NCBI GenBank assembly: GCA_033977485.1
Contig: CM066988.1
Location: forward strand, 28,004,501-28,068,500
Source of the DNA: Hydrangea macrophylla
Taxonomy: Eukaryota > Streptophyta > Magnoliopsida > Cornales > Hydrangeaceae
DNA length: 64,000 nucleotides
Reading direction: 5' to 3'
A program made the position numbers and the translations under genes. Below are positions 42,731 to 54,012 of this stretch, one piece after another; positions within the stretch are counted from its first letter, which is position 1, and each line of letters begins with the position of its first letter. The notes under the pieces are model-generated. The model did not search any database. It had not been told where the DNA came from and was given only the letters and a program-made list of their open reading frames with translations.

Positions 42731-43614
42731 GTAATACATAACTTCCCTTTTCTTTTTCATATACTACACAATACAATACTGGTCTAGTCTATAACTTCTA
42801 ATCACAAACATAGAAACAAAAACAGAAAAGTTTATCCATTTCTTTTTCTTCCATAATTCTTGAAAAATCCACTCAGCTATGGAATTTGGATCTAGGAAAG
42901 TTTGTTTTAATTTATTTTAAGGGTATTGCATTGAGAATTCATTGGGATTCGTGTCATAGACACAAGTAGTCATGAGCCTGCATGCATATTGCTCAACATC
43001 TGTTTGGTTGCTAAGAAAATTAATGGGAAGAGACTGAAAGAAAATCTCTTCAATGCTATGTAAATTGTTGTCTTTGCATTGAAAAGATTTAAACTTCGAC
43101 ATAAACATAGACAAATGGATGTCTTCGATTAAGTTAAATGGGGTTTCTGTAATTTTAAGGCCTCATAGAGAAGAAATTAGAAGATTTAGGTTATAGTCTT
43201 TCTCAAATTCATGTCTTTTCTATTTGTGGGAAATTTTCAGTTAGCAATTTTTGTTTTTATTTATATTTATTACTTCCAGCACAAAATGCTGAATCTGCTG
43301 TTTTGAACATTTCAAGCATGTCCATGTTGAATGTTTGGTTTTTGGCGCTAATTATTACGTTTTGATTTGTTGGATCAGTCTCAAAGGACTTTTAGTAGTC
43401 AAGATATTAGCTGACTCAGGTTCTTCCCCCTCCCACCCCCCATTGTTTTAAGGAACTTGATGTTTCTGTAAGATGTTCTGATTAGCTAGAATATTCATTT
43501 TGGGAACATTTCACAGCACAAATAAGTTTCCACAGCATAAATTAGAAAATCAATACATAGTTCATCACTTATCATGGAATTTGGAATTGAGGAAGTATCA
43601 ATTAAATGATAGTA
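42731..43614. other. CACTA interior after the ABCG fragment
   Basis: AT-rich, no further exon recognised. tttggaattgaggaagtatcaatta at 43580-43604 recurs at 44108-44132 beyond the MITE. Confidence 0.45.
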
Positions 43615-44073
43615 AGAGCATCCATAGTAGGTACATCAAACTTAAGCAAAACTTAGCTTAAGTTTGTTATACAAACTGAGTGCGCTTGCAATGGAGTAGC
43701 TCCCAAAGCCGCTTGGGAAGAAACAACAATGTTTTAAATGAAATGCAACCTTTACACACTCACACACACAAAAAAAAGTAAATAAATAAAAAAATGCTCC
43801 AAACGGCTCACACTGTGCCGTTTGGGAGTGGACAACACAGTGTGGGCAGTGTGGGAGATTGTTTGGTGGTGGGACCGCTTTGTGGGTACCGTTTGGGCTC
43901 TCATGGCACAGTGTGTGCTGTATACCGTGTGCAATAGTGAAACTTAGGCGAACAACAAAGTTAGGTTGTACTAAGTTTCTTCCTCTAAGTTTAATGTTTA
44001 GCCTACCATTGTAAGTGTACAATGCAAAGTTTCCTTAAGTTTGTTGTACCAAAAAACCCACTGCAGATGCTCT
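43615..44073. mobile_element. MITE (hAT-like ends)
   Basis: 459 bp. agagcatccatagtagg at the left and the complement of cccactgcagatgctct at the right are imperfect terminal inverted repeats of a widespread plant MITE type. A longer inverted match follows (caaacttaagcaaaacttagcttaag versus the gaaacttaggcgaacaac...cttaagtttg end). No clear 8-bp target duplication. The 126-codon frame inside is not a gene. Confidence 0.65.
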
Positions 44074-44740
44074 AAGGACATCTCAAAAAGATAGTAAGGA
44101 CACATAGTTTGGAATTGAGGAAGTATCAATTAGGAGTGGGCATAATCCTTGTCATTGCCGTGGTTGTTCAACCTTTCAGTCCCAAAGTCAAATGTGAGAT
44201 GCTTGGGGAGAAATTAGAGCGTGCATAACTTTTTTGCATTGTGTTTTAACTAAATGCTTTTCTTTGCTTCTTATTTTTTTTTCTTGGAAAATTGTGTAAG
44301 AATATCTAGTTTGTCCAACTTAATTATTGCAATCTTGTGGTGTTTCAGGATGGTCGCTGATTTATTTTCTTGATCACTCGCAGCTACTGCAGTGTTTATG
44401 GCTACTTGGCTAGGCAGTAGTGCTTAAATGTTTTTCAGATTCTCCAGGTTTAATCTGTTTGCTGTACACTACAGAAGCATGGATTTTATGCACACAAACA
44501 CACACACATACACACACACACACACACAAAACACATACACTGACTAACTAATTAACACTGCAGAAGCATGGATTTTATGCACACATCTGTTTGTGAATAG
44601 TTATTACAATTTTCTAGTGACATTGCAAGTGGTTAGTTCTTGGCCTTGAGCATAGTATGATCATATGTTGTTTAATAGAGGAACGCTACCTTAATATTTG
44701 TGGATTTGTGTTACTTTGTGGCCCATTGAGTAGATTCAAT
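44074..44740. other. CACTA interior, no gene seen
   Basis: Contains a CA microsatellite (about 44492-44542) flanked by two copies of gcagaagcatggattttatgcacac. Confidence 0.5.
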
Positions 44741-44744
44741 TCTT

Positions 44745-45480
44745 TGCTACTTAGGCTTGAAAAAACGTAGTTTTGTGGATTTTGGGGGTTGAAACAGTAA
44801 ACTGCTTAACCAAACACCAAGAAACCTTACTCGCACTTCAAACATACCTAAATAAACATGCGGGAACTAACGGAATGCATAACGGATTCACGGTTCACAA
44901 AAAATACAAAAAAATGACTCTTTAGTCACTTAGGCTTGAAAAACGTAGTTTTGGGGGTTTTGAGTAGTGAATCGGTTAACCGCTTAACCAAATGCCACGA
45001 AACCTTACACGCACCTCAAACATGCCTGAATAAACTTGCAGGAAGTAACGGAATACATACCGGACCCACGGTTCACAAAAAATGTGAAAAAAGCCACTCT
45101 ATCATCACTTAGGCTTGAAAAAGCCTCATTTTTGAGGTTTTGAGTAGTGAATCGGTAAACCGCTTAACCAAATGCCACGAAACCTTACATGCACCTCAAA
45201 CATGCCTAAATAAACTTGCGGGAACTAACGGAATGGATAACGGAATGCGACAGAAGCGAATCTTTCATCACTTAGGGCTTGAAAACGCCTTGTTTTTGCA
45301 GTTTTGAGTAGTGAATCGGTAAACCACTTAACCAAATGCCACGAAACCTTACTCACACCTCACACATGCCTAAATAAACTTGAGGGAACTAACGGAATGC
45401 ATAACGGATATATTCACGGTTGACAAATAATGCAAAAAAATGAGCATTACATCATTCCGAGTCCCGAACCCATTTTGGTC
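44745..45480 (+). repeat. Tandem repeat, about 4 units of 165-180 bp
   Basis: Each unit starts acttaggcttgaaaa (about 44751, 44929, 45108, 45273) and contains accgcttaaccaaatgccac, gaaaccttac and aacataccta-type blocks ending in aactaacggaatg. The units are non-coding and lie toward the right end of the CACTA element. Confidence 0.85.
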
Positions 45481-45877
45481 TCTCAAAACCCCCAAACATA
45501 GTTTTGCTCTTTTATTATTTTATATATACAACTAATTGATGAAAACTTTTTCTTTTTTGTAGGTACAAATTAAAGTTTCATAATTTGGCGGAAAGCTAAC
45601 AAGTGAACCACTTTTTTGGCTGGGCTAATTTTTTGTTGTTGGCATGGTTTCATAGTTTTCTTAGTACTTTTTGATGAATGTTATGTAATATATATATGTT
45701 ATTAGTTTAGCACTTTTGACTCGGATCGATTGTATATTTTTTTGTTCATTCCAATATATTAATTGGTTGGTATTTAGATGAATCGATGAAATTTAATAGT
45801 TGCAATAGATCATTAATTGAGTTGGATTTAATTTTGTACAGGGTGCATGGTATATATATTGTTTTAACAGGGTTGTA

Positions 45878-46466
45878 TTTATGTCACTTTTTTAAGTATT
45901 TATGTCACTTTTACAGTATTTATGTCACTTTTAAAACTTTGATTGTTTGGTATTTATGTCACTTTTTTTTTACTTTTATGTCACTTTAGATTAAAAGTGA
46001 CATAAATAAAATAGTATTTATGTCACTTTTAAGTATTTATGTCACTTTTAAGACTTTGATGTAATTATTTTCTTTGGTATTTATGTCACTTTTTTACTTT
46101 TATGTCACTTTAGGTTAAAAGTGACATAAATAAAATGGTATTTATGTCACTTTTAAGTATTTATGTCACTTTTAAGACTTTGATGTTATTTTTTTGTTTG
46201 ATATTTATGTCACTTTTCTACTTTTATGTCACTTTAGGCTAAAAGTGACATAAATAAAATGGTATTTATGTCACTTTTAAGTATTTATGTCACTTTTTAT
46301 TAACAAATGTGTTGATTTTATGTAACATTTATGTCACTTTTTCGAAAACATTTATGTCACTTTTAAAACATTTATGTCGCCTCCATTTATGTCACTTTTT
46401 ACTGGAAAAAAAAGTGACATAAATACCTATTAATGTCACTTTTTAAGTGACATAAAAAGCCTTTTC
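45878..46466. repeat. CACTA right subterminal repeats
   Basis: More than twenty TTTATGTCACTTTT-type words in both orientations, organised in about three longer units of ~120 bp (about 45940-46060, 46060-46180, 46180-46300). These include the self-complementary pair tttatgtcactttaggttaaaagtgacataaa. Confidence 0.9.
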
Positions 46467-46475
46467 CTTGTAGTG
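46444..46475 (-). repeat. CACTA right terminal inverted repeat
   Basis: Complement begins CACTACAAGGAAAAGGCTTT. The outer flank aac (46476-46478) equals 26323-26325. Confidence 0.93.
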
Positions 46476-47238
46476 AACTTAAAACAACATTGAGTATTCA
46501 AAACATTTGGAAACAATACCCTCCGAGTTATAAAATCCGTATAAAATTGAAAACGTAATTATATATTGAAACGAATGAATTTATGTTGAAAGGGTCCTTA
46601 AGGTACCCTAAGAACTAACCAAAACATTTAAATAGTTTTCGAAAGGAGTAGAAAAAGATTTCATGCAGGAGTCATTTTGACCAGTCGAGCGACCCCTTCT
46701 ACCGATTAAATGACTCTTTAGCAGAATTCCTTCTAGTAGTAAAATTTTGGTAAGGAGTCATCGAACCATCACCTCTTTCACTACACAAAACATGATTTTA
46801 TTATTCTAAACTTCGCAAACTGTAACAAGTTTCAAGAACAAAGTTTAACTTTACTTATCCATGAAAAGAAACGATAATGGAACAAGCTAAGGTTTGTTTG
46901 GCTCAACTACAAAAGTACTAACAACATTCATTCAAAATCCAAATTTGATAAGTTTAACGTTCAAAACATAAACTCATGAGTTCAGATTTGCTCAAGATTA
47001 ACTGTAAGAAGTTTAGTTACATATTACAACATTTCAAATCCATTTCGAAGTTCTAAGTTAAAAACATAGTCCAAACTACCCAAAATAACACCATTTGGAA
47101 TGGAAACAAAAATATACAAAAGGATGATCCCTCGTCACGGCCTCACTCCTCATGCTTTTTCTTGCCTTTCTTCTTTTCACCTATAATGGAGTAAATCTCC
47201 ACTGCTTAGCTATATGCTGAGTGCACAATTCTAAACAT
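46476..47238 (-). repeat. TE-B-family LTR relic, inner part
   Basis: Continues the match interrupted at 26325. Aligned on the minus strand with the TE-B LTR it includes the region of the palindromes (now degenerate, about 46682-46711), gatgatccctcgtcacggcc (about 47122), the tttcttgcctttcttctttt block and agctatatgctgagtgcaca (about 47208). It stops at about 47238, half-way through the LTR, where unrelated sequence begins. It is older than the CACTA insertion. Confidence 0.85.
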
Positions 47239-48019
47239 ATGTGTCGCGCTCGCCCTGAAGGTGGGGGGCAGTTCCTTCAAGGATCGCGGCTATTACGTCG
47301 AGAGGTGTGGAGAAGGTCTGTAAAAGTACGTGAAAGTGGGAGTAGAACCATGTATAAAGTTCAGAGTCACCACCTAGCGTTATCAGGAGTTAGGATCCCT
47401 ATAGAGACGATTAGAGTAATCATTTTTGACTTTTAAGAAATATTTTGAGAAAAGTGGGCCCTTTTAAAAGTGTGACTCTTGATAGTCGTGCAAAACCAGA
47501 GTTCTTGAAGTGGGTTCAAGAACTCGATTATATCAATGGAAGGTGTTAGGCACCCTCGAGCATCCATGACATACGGTTTCTAGTTTTAGTAGTTTTCATG
47601 ATAATGGGGGCATAATAAAACGATAATAAGATGTGATAATATACAGAATATACTCAACTCGAGATAAGTGAAACATATTTTTAGAATATGAGAAAGTATA
47701 AGTAATAGATGGTTATGGCCGCACCCTAGTAAAGGTTGCATAAGTATCTCGACTCGAGAATTAGGCTACACGTAGTTGTGTGCTGTGTATGTGTGTGAGT
47801 GTTTGGTCGATCTAGAGCGTGAGTGCGAAAATAATAATATTTTGAGTAAAGTCAGTGTAGCTAGGAACTTTAATCTGTATGGTGTAATCCTAGACTTTAA
47901 CCTTAAGAAAGTAGTGAGATATGAGAAAGTGTTTTGAGTAAAAGTCAGAGTAGATCGACCGTGCGATGAGTTTTTTTTTTGTATTTTTTATTTTTATGAT
48001 TTTTTGTCTTTTTGTTTTA

Positions 48020-48330
48020 TGTGACGGAAGTAAGGGTCGGTGCCCAATGAATTTGGAAAACGTGTACTGGAAGTATGGGTCGTTGCCCAGTGCTTTGAAA
48101 AAGTGCTGGAAGTATGGATCAGTGCCCGGTGATGTAAAAAAAGGTGATGTGAAAGTTTCATCGGAAGTACGGGTCGGTGCCCAGTGATGTAAAAAAGGGT
48201 AATGTGAAAGTTTCACGGGAAGTACAGGTCGGTGCCTAGGTAATGAAAAAAGTGTGGTGAAAGTTTTACCGGAAGTACGGGTCGGTGCCCAATGGTGAAA
48301 ATGTATATCGAAAGAATGGGTCGGAGCCCT
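48020..48330 (+). repeat. Tandem repeat, ~50-bp unit, about 6 copies
   Basis: Units contain ggaagtacgggtcggtgccc followed by a(g/a)tg(atgt)aaaaaag and gtgaaagttt. A 153-codon minus-strand frame crosses it, but its repeats are those of the DNA and no gene is supported. Confidence 0.88.
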
Positions 48331-48399
48331 TTCGAATGGAGAGACGTACAAATTTTTGGTGTTCTCTAATCTTCATCAACGAATATCTATAACAGGAGA

Positions 48400-48950
48400 T
48401 AAAATACTTTCGGGAGGGTCATTAGATCTCCTTCCGGTTGATACAGGATATAAAGGTCCAATCGGGTGGAGTTCAAAGGTCTCCTTCCGACTGGCACAAG
48501 ATACTGTAGTTTTATAAAGCTCAGCCGGGTGGGTCATTAGATCTCCTTTCGGCTGACGCAGAATATAAAGTTTAATCGAGTAGAGTTCGAAGGTCTCCTT
48601 CCGACTGGCGCAGGATATAGCAGTTTAATAAAGTTCAGCCAGGTGGGTCATTAGATCTCCTTCTGGCTGACACATGATATAAAGTCCAATTGGGTGGAGT
48701 TCGAAGGTCTCCTTCCGACTGGCGCAGGATATAACAGTTTGATAAAGTTCAGCCAGGTGGGTCATTAGATGTCCTTCCAACTGACACAGAATATAAAGTC
48801 CAATCGGGTGGAGTTCGAAGGTCTCTTTCCGACTGGCGCAGGATATAACAGTCTGATAAAGTTCAGCTGGGTGGGTTATTAGATCTCCTTACGGCTGATG
48901 TAGGATATAAAGTCCAATCGGGTGGAGTTCGAGGCCTCCTTCCGACTGGC
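48400..48950 (+). repeat. Tandem repeat, ~115-bp unit, about 5 copies
   Basis: Units alternate gtccaatcgggtggagttcg - aggtctccttccgactggcg and ttcagccgggtgggtcatta - gatctccttccggctgacac, giving a two-part repeat. Copies are ~85-95% alike by eye. Confidence 0.9.
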
Positions 48951-49199
48951 AAAAAAAAAGAGAAAGAAAAAGGCATAATATCTGACCAGTGGATTTATAG
49001 GGAGCCCAGCCCTCTAAGAGTATGAGTTAGGGATGTTACCTGTGCAGAGGCGATTATTGAAGTTTATCGATGTTTGTTGATAAAGAATGAAAGAAATCCG
49101 AGAAACATTGTATAAATAATTCGAGAAGGCCCAAGTCATATTTTGACACAAAATCGACTTAAATGGACGTCATGGTTGGGTTAGGAAGGGCCGGAATAG

Positions 49200-49345
49200 T
49201 CAAGATGTAAATTGTATGTTTGAATAGTATCTGTGCGTATATTGTATATATAAATAGTACTATACATATGAATAGTATACTTATGTATAAATAGTATCCG
49301 TACTTATGAATAGTACCCGTACGTATACTGTATGTATGACATTAG
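49200..49345 (+). repeat. Low-complexity gaatagta repeat
   Basis: Irregular repeats of (a)taaatagta / gaatagtatc with tgtatgta. Confidence 0.7.
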
Positions 49346-49734
49346 AGGTACTTATGTTGGAGTTTAAATTTTATTTGGTCAATGTAACCAAACAGAGCTT
49401 AGGAGAGGAGAAAGGTTAGCGATTTCCAAACAAAGCCTAAGGGAGAGAGTGAATTCACAAATTTTTTGGAAGGAGGGTACCTCTTATTTATAAGAAAAAT
49501 TTTGGATTTAAAATATTAATTAAAAAATAAAAATAATAATAAAGTAATAAAATATCTAGATATTGTGTGTATGCGCCGCGTTCTCTGGGATTTTTGGAAA
49601 AGCTACGTGGTTGAAAACTGGACCGCGGGTTCTCTCGACTAACACATAATTTTGAAGTCCGAATCGGATTTTTAAAACGTTGTTTGGCCCACATTCGGCA
49701 TCACATATGGCAGAATGCACCAATCGAGGTGCAC

Positions 49735-50440
49735 TATCCGAAATCCGGTGTCGGAATAAGACGAAATTACATGGATCCCTTTATTTTAATGTGAAAAGTA
49801 TTTTTCTTCAATCAGAAAGTGACTCCTTTGGTGCGATTGGCCTAAATCTAGATTACTTAGTCACTAAGCAAAGAAAATAGCTAGATATTTGTACACGCAC
49901 TGCTTCCAAATTTTTTGGAAGGCAGCGACAAAAACTTGGACCTTGGCGGTCCTCTTGACAAACACAGAATTTTGGTGCAAAAATGAAATTCTTGAAACGC
50001 CATCTGATTCGTATTAAGCACCTGTCTTGACAAATCCATTAATTAAAATGTACTTTTTCAGAATTTGGTATCGGATTGAGACGAAATTTTATGGATCCCT
50101 TTATTTTAATGTAAGGAGTATTTTCCTCCAATCAGATAGTGACTCCTATGGCGTGATTGGCCCAAAACTGGATTACTTAGTCGCTAAGCGAAGAAAATAT
50201 CTAGATATCTGTACACGCATAGCGCTTTTGAATTTTTTGGAAGGCAGTACGACGAAAACTTGGACATTCGCATTCCTCTTGACAAACACGGAATTTTAGT
50301 GCAAAAATGGAATTCTTGAAACACTATATGACTCTTATTAAGCACCTGTCTTGACAAAGTCGTTAATTAAAATGCACTTTTTTCAGAATCTGGTATCGAA
50401 TTGAGATGAAGTTTACAGGGATTTCTCAATCTCGATGCAA
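49735..50440 (+). repeat. Tandem repeat, ~320-330-bp unit, about 2.2 copies
   Basis: The blocks tggatccctttattttaatg (about 49771, 50092), caatcagaaagtgactcct, ttggaaggcag and cttgacaaacac recur in order, and a third partial unit starts near 50390. Short frames here are not genes. Confidence 0.85.
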
Positions 50441-51600
50441 AAGGTGTTTTAATCAAGACCGAAAATACCACAGCCGATTTGATCTTCAAGACCAAGTCTT
50501 TCTGATGATTTATCAGTGTAAGTTGATGCGCCTTTGAGTAATCTTATCGGAGTTTTGCAACTTTTTTCGTTTGATGGCAACGAAATTTCTGAAGGCTCTT
50601 CATCTTGACAAAATTGGATTTTTGGCATCAATTTAAAAACTTCCGAAGTTTTCTAGCGATGAAATGGAATTTTCCCATTTGATTCCTACGCCTGATAAAG
50701 TACTTTTTTCAGATTCAGTGTTCAATTGTGATGAAATTTTAGGGAGTCATCGGTAATGTCACGCACTTCCATTCTATCATGAAAAATGCTTGTTCTGACA
50801 CCGAAAAAGCTAAAAAAGTAATCCCGGTCCCTCTTGGCAAATAGCAGATTCGTCCGAACTTTAAACAATGGTTATTACTTCGCTTGTGGTTTAATTTTGA
50901 CGATTCGAAGTCTAGGGACCTTGTATTTGTAATCTCTTCACACCCGTTGGACTCGATGTACATTATCTGTCTGCCTCTTTGTAGGTGGGTAAAAACAAAA
51001 TGGGTGTCTATGGCTGACCCGACATGCTTTTGAAACCATGCTAGTTGGTATTCAAATTGATAATAACTTGATTTGACATTTGATTTTGACATCTAGATAT
51101 TCTGATTAGGACTCTAGCTTTTCCTTCCTCGATTTGTGTGCTCGCTAGGCTCCCCCTACTACAGTTATTTCTTTTTTTGGTAGGTCAAAATGGGGTGTCT
51201 ACTGCTGCCCCTCTTTGTCATGTTTTGCAAAGAAAATCGTGACAAAGAAACAAGATGACCCATTTTGTCCCTTTTTCTTTAAGTGATGAGAACAAGTAAA
51301 CAGACGTGCCAAAGTAGGCAAATGAGTATGAGATGCCATTGTAGGCAAGTGATTGGTGTACCAAAGTAGGCAGCTGGGGATTAGAAGTATTTCCAGAGTG
51401 GGCAAACAACTTCGCTGGGGAATACTAGAATGGGTAAATGACTCCGTTGGTCATTCATGTGAGAATCGAGTAGAAGAGGGATGGTGTAGTCAAGAAGTGC
51501 GGAATCGCGTAATCTCAAACTTTAACCAAGAATGTAATAAAGTGAGTGTATAGTTGAGCTCTTAGAGCTGCCTACGTATTTCCCATCGGGAGAATCAGAC
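50441..51600. other. Non-coding, nothing recognised
   Basis: No supported gene. About 51185-51240 has tggggtgtctactgctgccc followed by ctctttgtcatgttttgcaa, a word familiar from plant gypsy untranslated regions. Confidence 0.4.
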
Positions 51601-52405
51601 CGTGCGTAGTTCGTACTACGATAGAATAAGAGATGAAAATTATGAGATAAGTAGCAAAAGGCGATGCATCTTGAGGCGTGATTGCTGTGGATGTGAGAGA
51701 GCGAAATGCCACATGGGGCGTGATCACTGCAAGATAAGAGAGCAAAATACCACATCAAGGCGTGATTACTGTGAAGTTATAGAGTGGCAAAATGCGATTC
51801 ACGTGATTGCCTTGAATATGAGGGACGAGAATAGCAAAGTCCGATACGGATGATTGTCGTGGAGATAATGTCCAATAGATTGTGATACGCATAACTGCTG
51901 GGAGTATGAGAGAGCAAAATACCACGTGAGGCGTGATTGTTGTGAGATTTGTGAGCAAAATCCCACATGGAGCGTGATTACTGTGAGATAAGAGAGCAAA
52001 ATACCACATCGAGGCGTGATTGCTGTGAAGTTATAGAGTGGAAAAATGTGATTCGCATGATTGCCTTGAATATGAGAGACGAGAATAGAAAAGTCCGATA
52101 CAGGGGATTACCGTTGAGATAAGGTCTAACAGAATACTATATGCATGACTACTGGGAGTATGAGAGAGCGAAATGCCACATGAGGCATGATTGCTGTGAG
52201 ATTTGTGAGCAAAATGCCACGTGGGGCGTGATTCCTGTGAGGTAAGAGGTTTGAGAGCAGTAGAATGTGATACACGTGACTGCCATGGTGCTGGAAAGCA
52301 AAATGCCACATGGGGCATGATTGCTTTGGGACAACAGAGGCGAAATGCCCGGCTGGGCGTGATTGCTTGTAAAATAAAAGCTGAATCAGCAAAATGCGAT
52401 ACGCG
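51600..52405 (+). repeat. Tandem repeat with nested ~45-bp sub-repeats
   Basis: Short units (agagagcaaaat(g/a)ccaca tggggcgtgattgctgtgag) combine into larger units of roughly 240-270 bp containing gattgccttgaatatgagag and gaatagcaaagtccgatac. About three large units. TE-D begins inside the array. Confidence 0.88.
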
Positions 52406-53065
52406 TGTGACACGACTAAAAAGTTGTGCGCTCTTGTGCAACACCCAAGTGTAGGTGATCATGCAAGTAATACTGGATAATCCAGGTCGATCCCATAGGG
52501 AAGGTGTTAAACTAAATACCTAGATTAATCTCTAACGGGAAAATAAAAATCAATATTTAAAGGGATGTAGAACACAAAGTTCCACGGTTTATCAACTATT
52601 AACGATAAAGCAATTAAACTAAATTAAACTAATGACTAACTAATTAATTAAAGCGATATTTAAAATGTGTTTTTCTTAATGAAAGGGAATGTTGGGATTA
52701 CATGAATCCACTGCGACCTAGCCATCTACCATGCAATCACGTTATAGCTCAATGGAGTACATCCTCTATAGTATTCTGTATTTCTCTTAGGATAAAGAAT
52801 CCATAGCCCTTTCATGACCAGGACTATGTCATCACAATTAAGTTTGAAACACATAAAAGCGGTTTAAAACAATAGTTAAGACTCACACCTACAATGGTGT
52901 TAGCATTGAAGGTGCTTTGCAAAATGTATTGAAGAAAAATGCCTTAAGGCTTTAAGTTTAAAGACTGTTTTGACAAACTGAGCGTTTGGGGACAGTTTGA
53001 CAATAAATCTGTAAAGCAGAAAGTCTAGGAATACTGCATATAGTGTTCTCAAGAATCAAAGAGTT

Positions 53066-53163
53066 CGATTGATCGATCATCTTCATCCCTCGATCGATCG
53101 AAATGTCTTTGATCGATCGACAATGTCTCTGGTCCGATCGATCGAAATAACTTCGATCAATCG
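53066..53163 (-). repeat. Phased palindrome array (TE-D LTR, first)
   Basis: CGATCGATCG-type decamers start at 53066, 53091, 53110, 53135 and 53154 (spacings 25, 19, 25, 19). One or two are perfect; the others differ by one base. Confidence 0.88.
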
Positions 53164-53665
53164 AACACAGGAATTATTCTACTGCATGACAGAGGCTTAA
53201 GATCACGGTTTCATCATGTTCTCCTAACCTGGGAACTACTCAGACATAGTTTGGAGTATCACAAAGTCGTTTTTAACATAAAGATCCATTAAAGTTTTGT
53301 TTGGTTTTGTTTTAATCATGAAAATTATGAAAACTAATGGTGTAAACTTATCTAGCATGCAAAACTACAAGTATAACAAATTAAACTATAGTAAACTACG
53401 AGCAGAATATAAGTAAAGCAATACGAAGTAACCTGGAAAAGACGAACTTATATTAAACTACGAGTAATCAAGCCAAACAATAAAAATCTTTAATGAAACC
53501 TACAAAAACATGAAGAAAACTCTCTTCTCTCTCTATAAAACTGATAAAAGAAAAGTGGGCGTCCTTTTCGACATGAATACAACTAGTATATATCGAAAAA
53601 CCTAAGGCTAGGGTTAAAAAAATTGTCCCCACTGCGTGCGCGTAAGTACTGATAAAAGCCATGTT

Positions 53666-53773
53666 CGATCGATCGAACATCTCTCAATCGATTGAACGTC
53701 TGGGATCCTCGAGCACTTGAACTGCTTTCGATCGATCAAAACCTCGATCGCTCGAGCCTTCTTCGATCGCTCG
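53666..53773 (-). repeat. Phased palindrome array (TE-D LTR, second)
   Basis: Sites start at 53666 (CGATCGATCG), 53685 (CAATCGATTG, the TE-A palindrome), 53729, 53745 and 53764. Spacings are 19, 44, 16 and 19. Confidence 0.85.
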
Positions 53774-54012
53774 AAACTATCTTTTCATTTTTGACTTATC
53801 TTCGTTGAACCCAAGCACTTCCTTTTTATCATTCTCATCCAATTCTTCACACAGCAACAGAAATCTGCACACATAATCACTAAAACAATACCACTTATCA
53901 TAGATTAATCATATTGTGTAAAAACTGGCATTGTAATTCAAATTGCAGATAAACAGGGGAATTGTAAACTAATTTAGTGTATTTTCTTCTTTTACCACAG
54001 TTGTATTTTACA

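Larger units (their letters stand above)
26326..46475. mobile_element. CACTA (En/Spm-type) transposon carrying captured gene fragments
   Basis: Terminal inverted repeats start CACTACAAGGAAAAA (26326) and, on the other strand, CACTACAAGGAAAAGG (46475). They are followed by subterminal arrays of TTTATGTCACTTTT in both orientations, and flanked by aac on both sides (26323-26325, 46476-46478), the 3-bp duplication expected of CACTA elements. Total length is 20.15 kb, about 9.65 kb without the nested TE-C. No transposase is recognisable, so the element is non-autonomous. The interior holds exons resembling a CID/ataxin-2-type gene and a PDR-type ABCG transporter. Confidence 0.92.
47239..52405. repeat. 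Non-coding, tandem-repeat-rich region
   Basis: No supported gene in ~5.2 kb. It begins tgtcgcgctcgccctgaagg right at the end of the relic LTR, which could be an LTR terminus. It consists largely of unrelated repeat arrays (listed separately) and ends at the TE-D LTR. Such repeat-rich non-coding DNA is typical of the untranslated or LTR parts of large Tat/Ogre-type gypsy elements; that identity is only a guess, as no coding domain is present. Confidence 0.45.
52406..54012 (-). repeat. TE-D 3' LTR (boundaries inferred)
   Basis: Right boundary: tttaca (54012) followed by aatacccccgcttgtc, on the minus strand a purine tract AAGCGGGGGTATT before TGTAAAATAC. Left boundary: tgtgacacg at 52406, where the tandem repeat is abruptly interrupted. 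The second LTR is not in the window to confirm this. Includes ccaggtcgatcccataggga (about 52483), a word common near Athila-type LTRs, and two palindrome clusters. Confidence 0.5.

Noticed and set aside
43642..44022. 126-codon minus-strand frame
   Set aside because: Lies entirely within the MITE at 43615-44073.
47890..48351. 153-codon minus-strand frame
   Set aside because: Its repeated residues follow the ~50-bp DNA tandem repeat; no start context or family.
51199..52462. Overlapping frames on both strands
   Set aside because: Produced by a tandem array whose unit is open in several frames; no conserved protein features.
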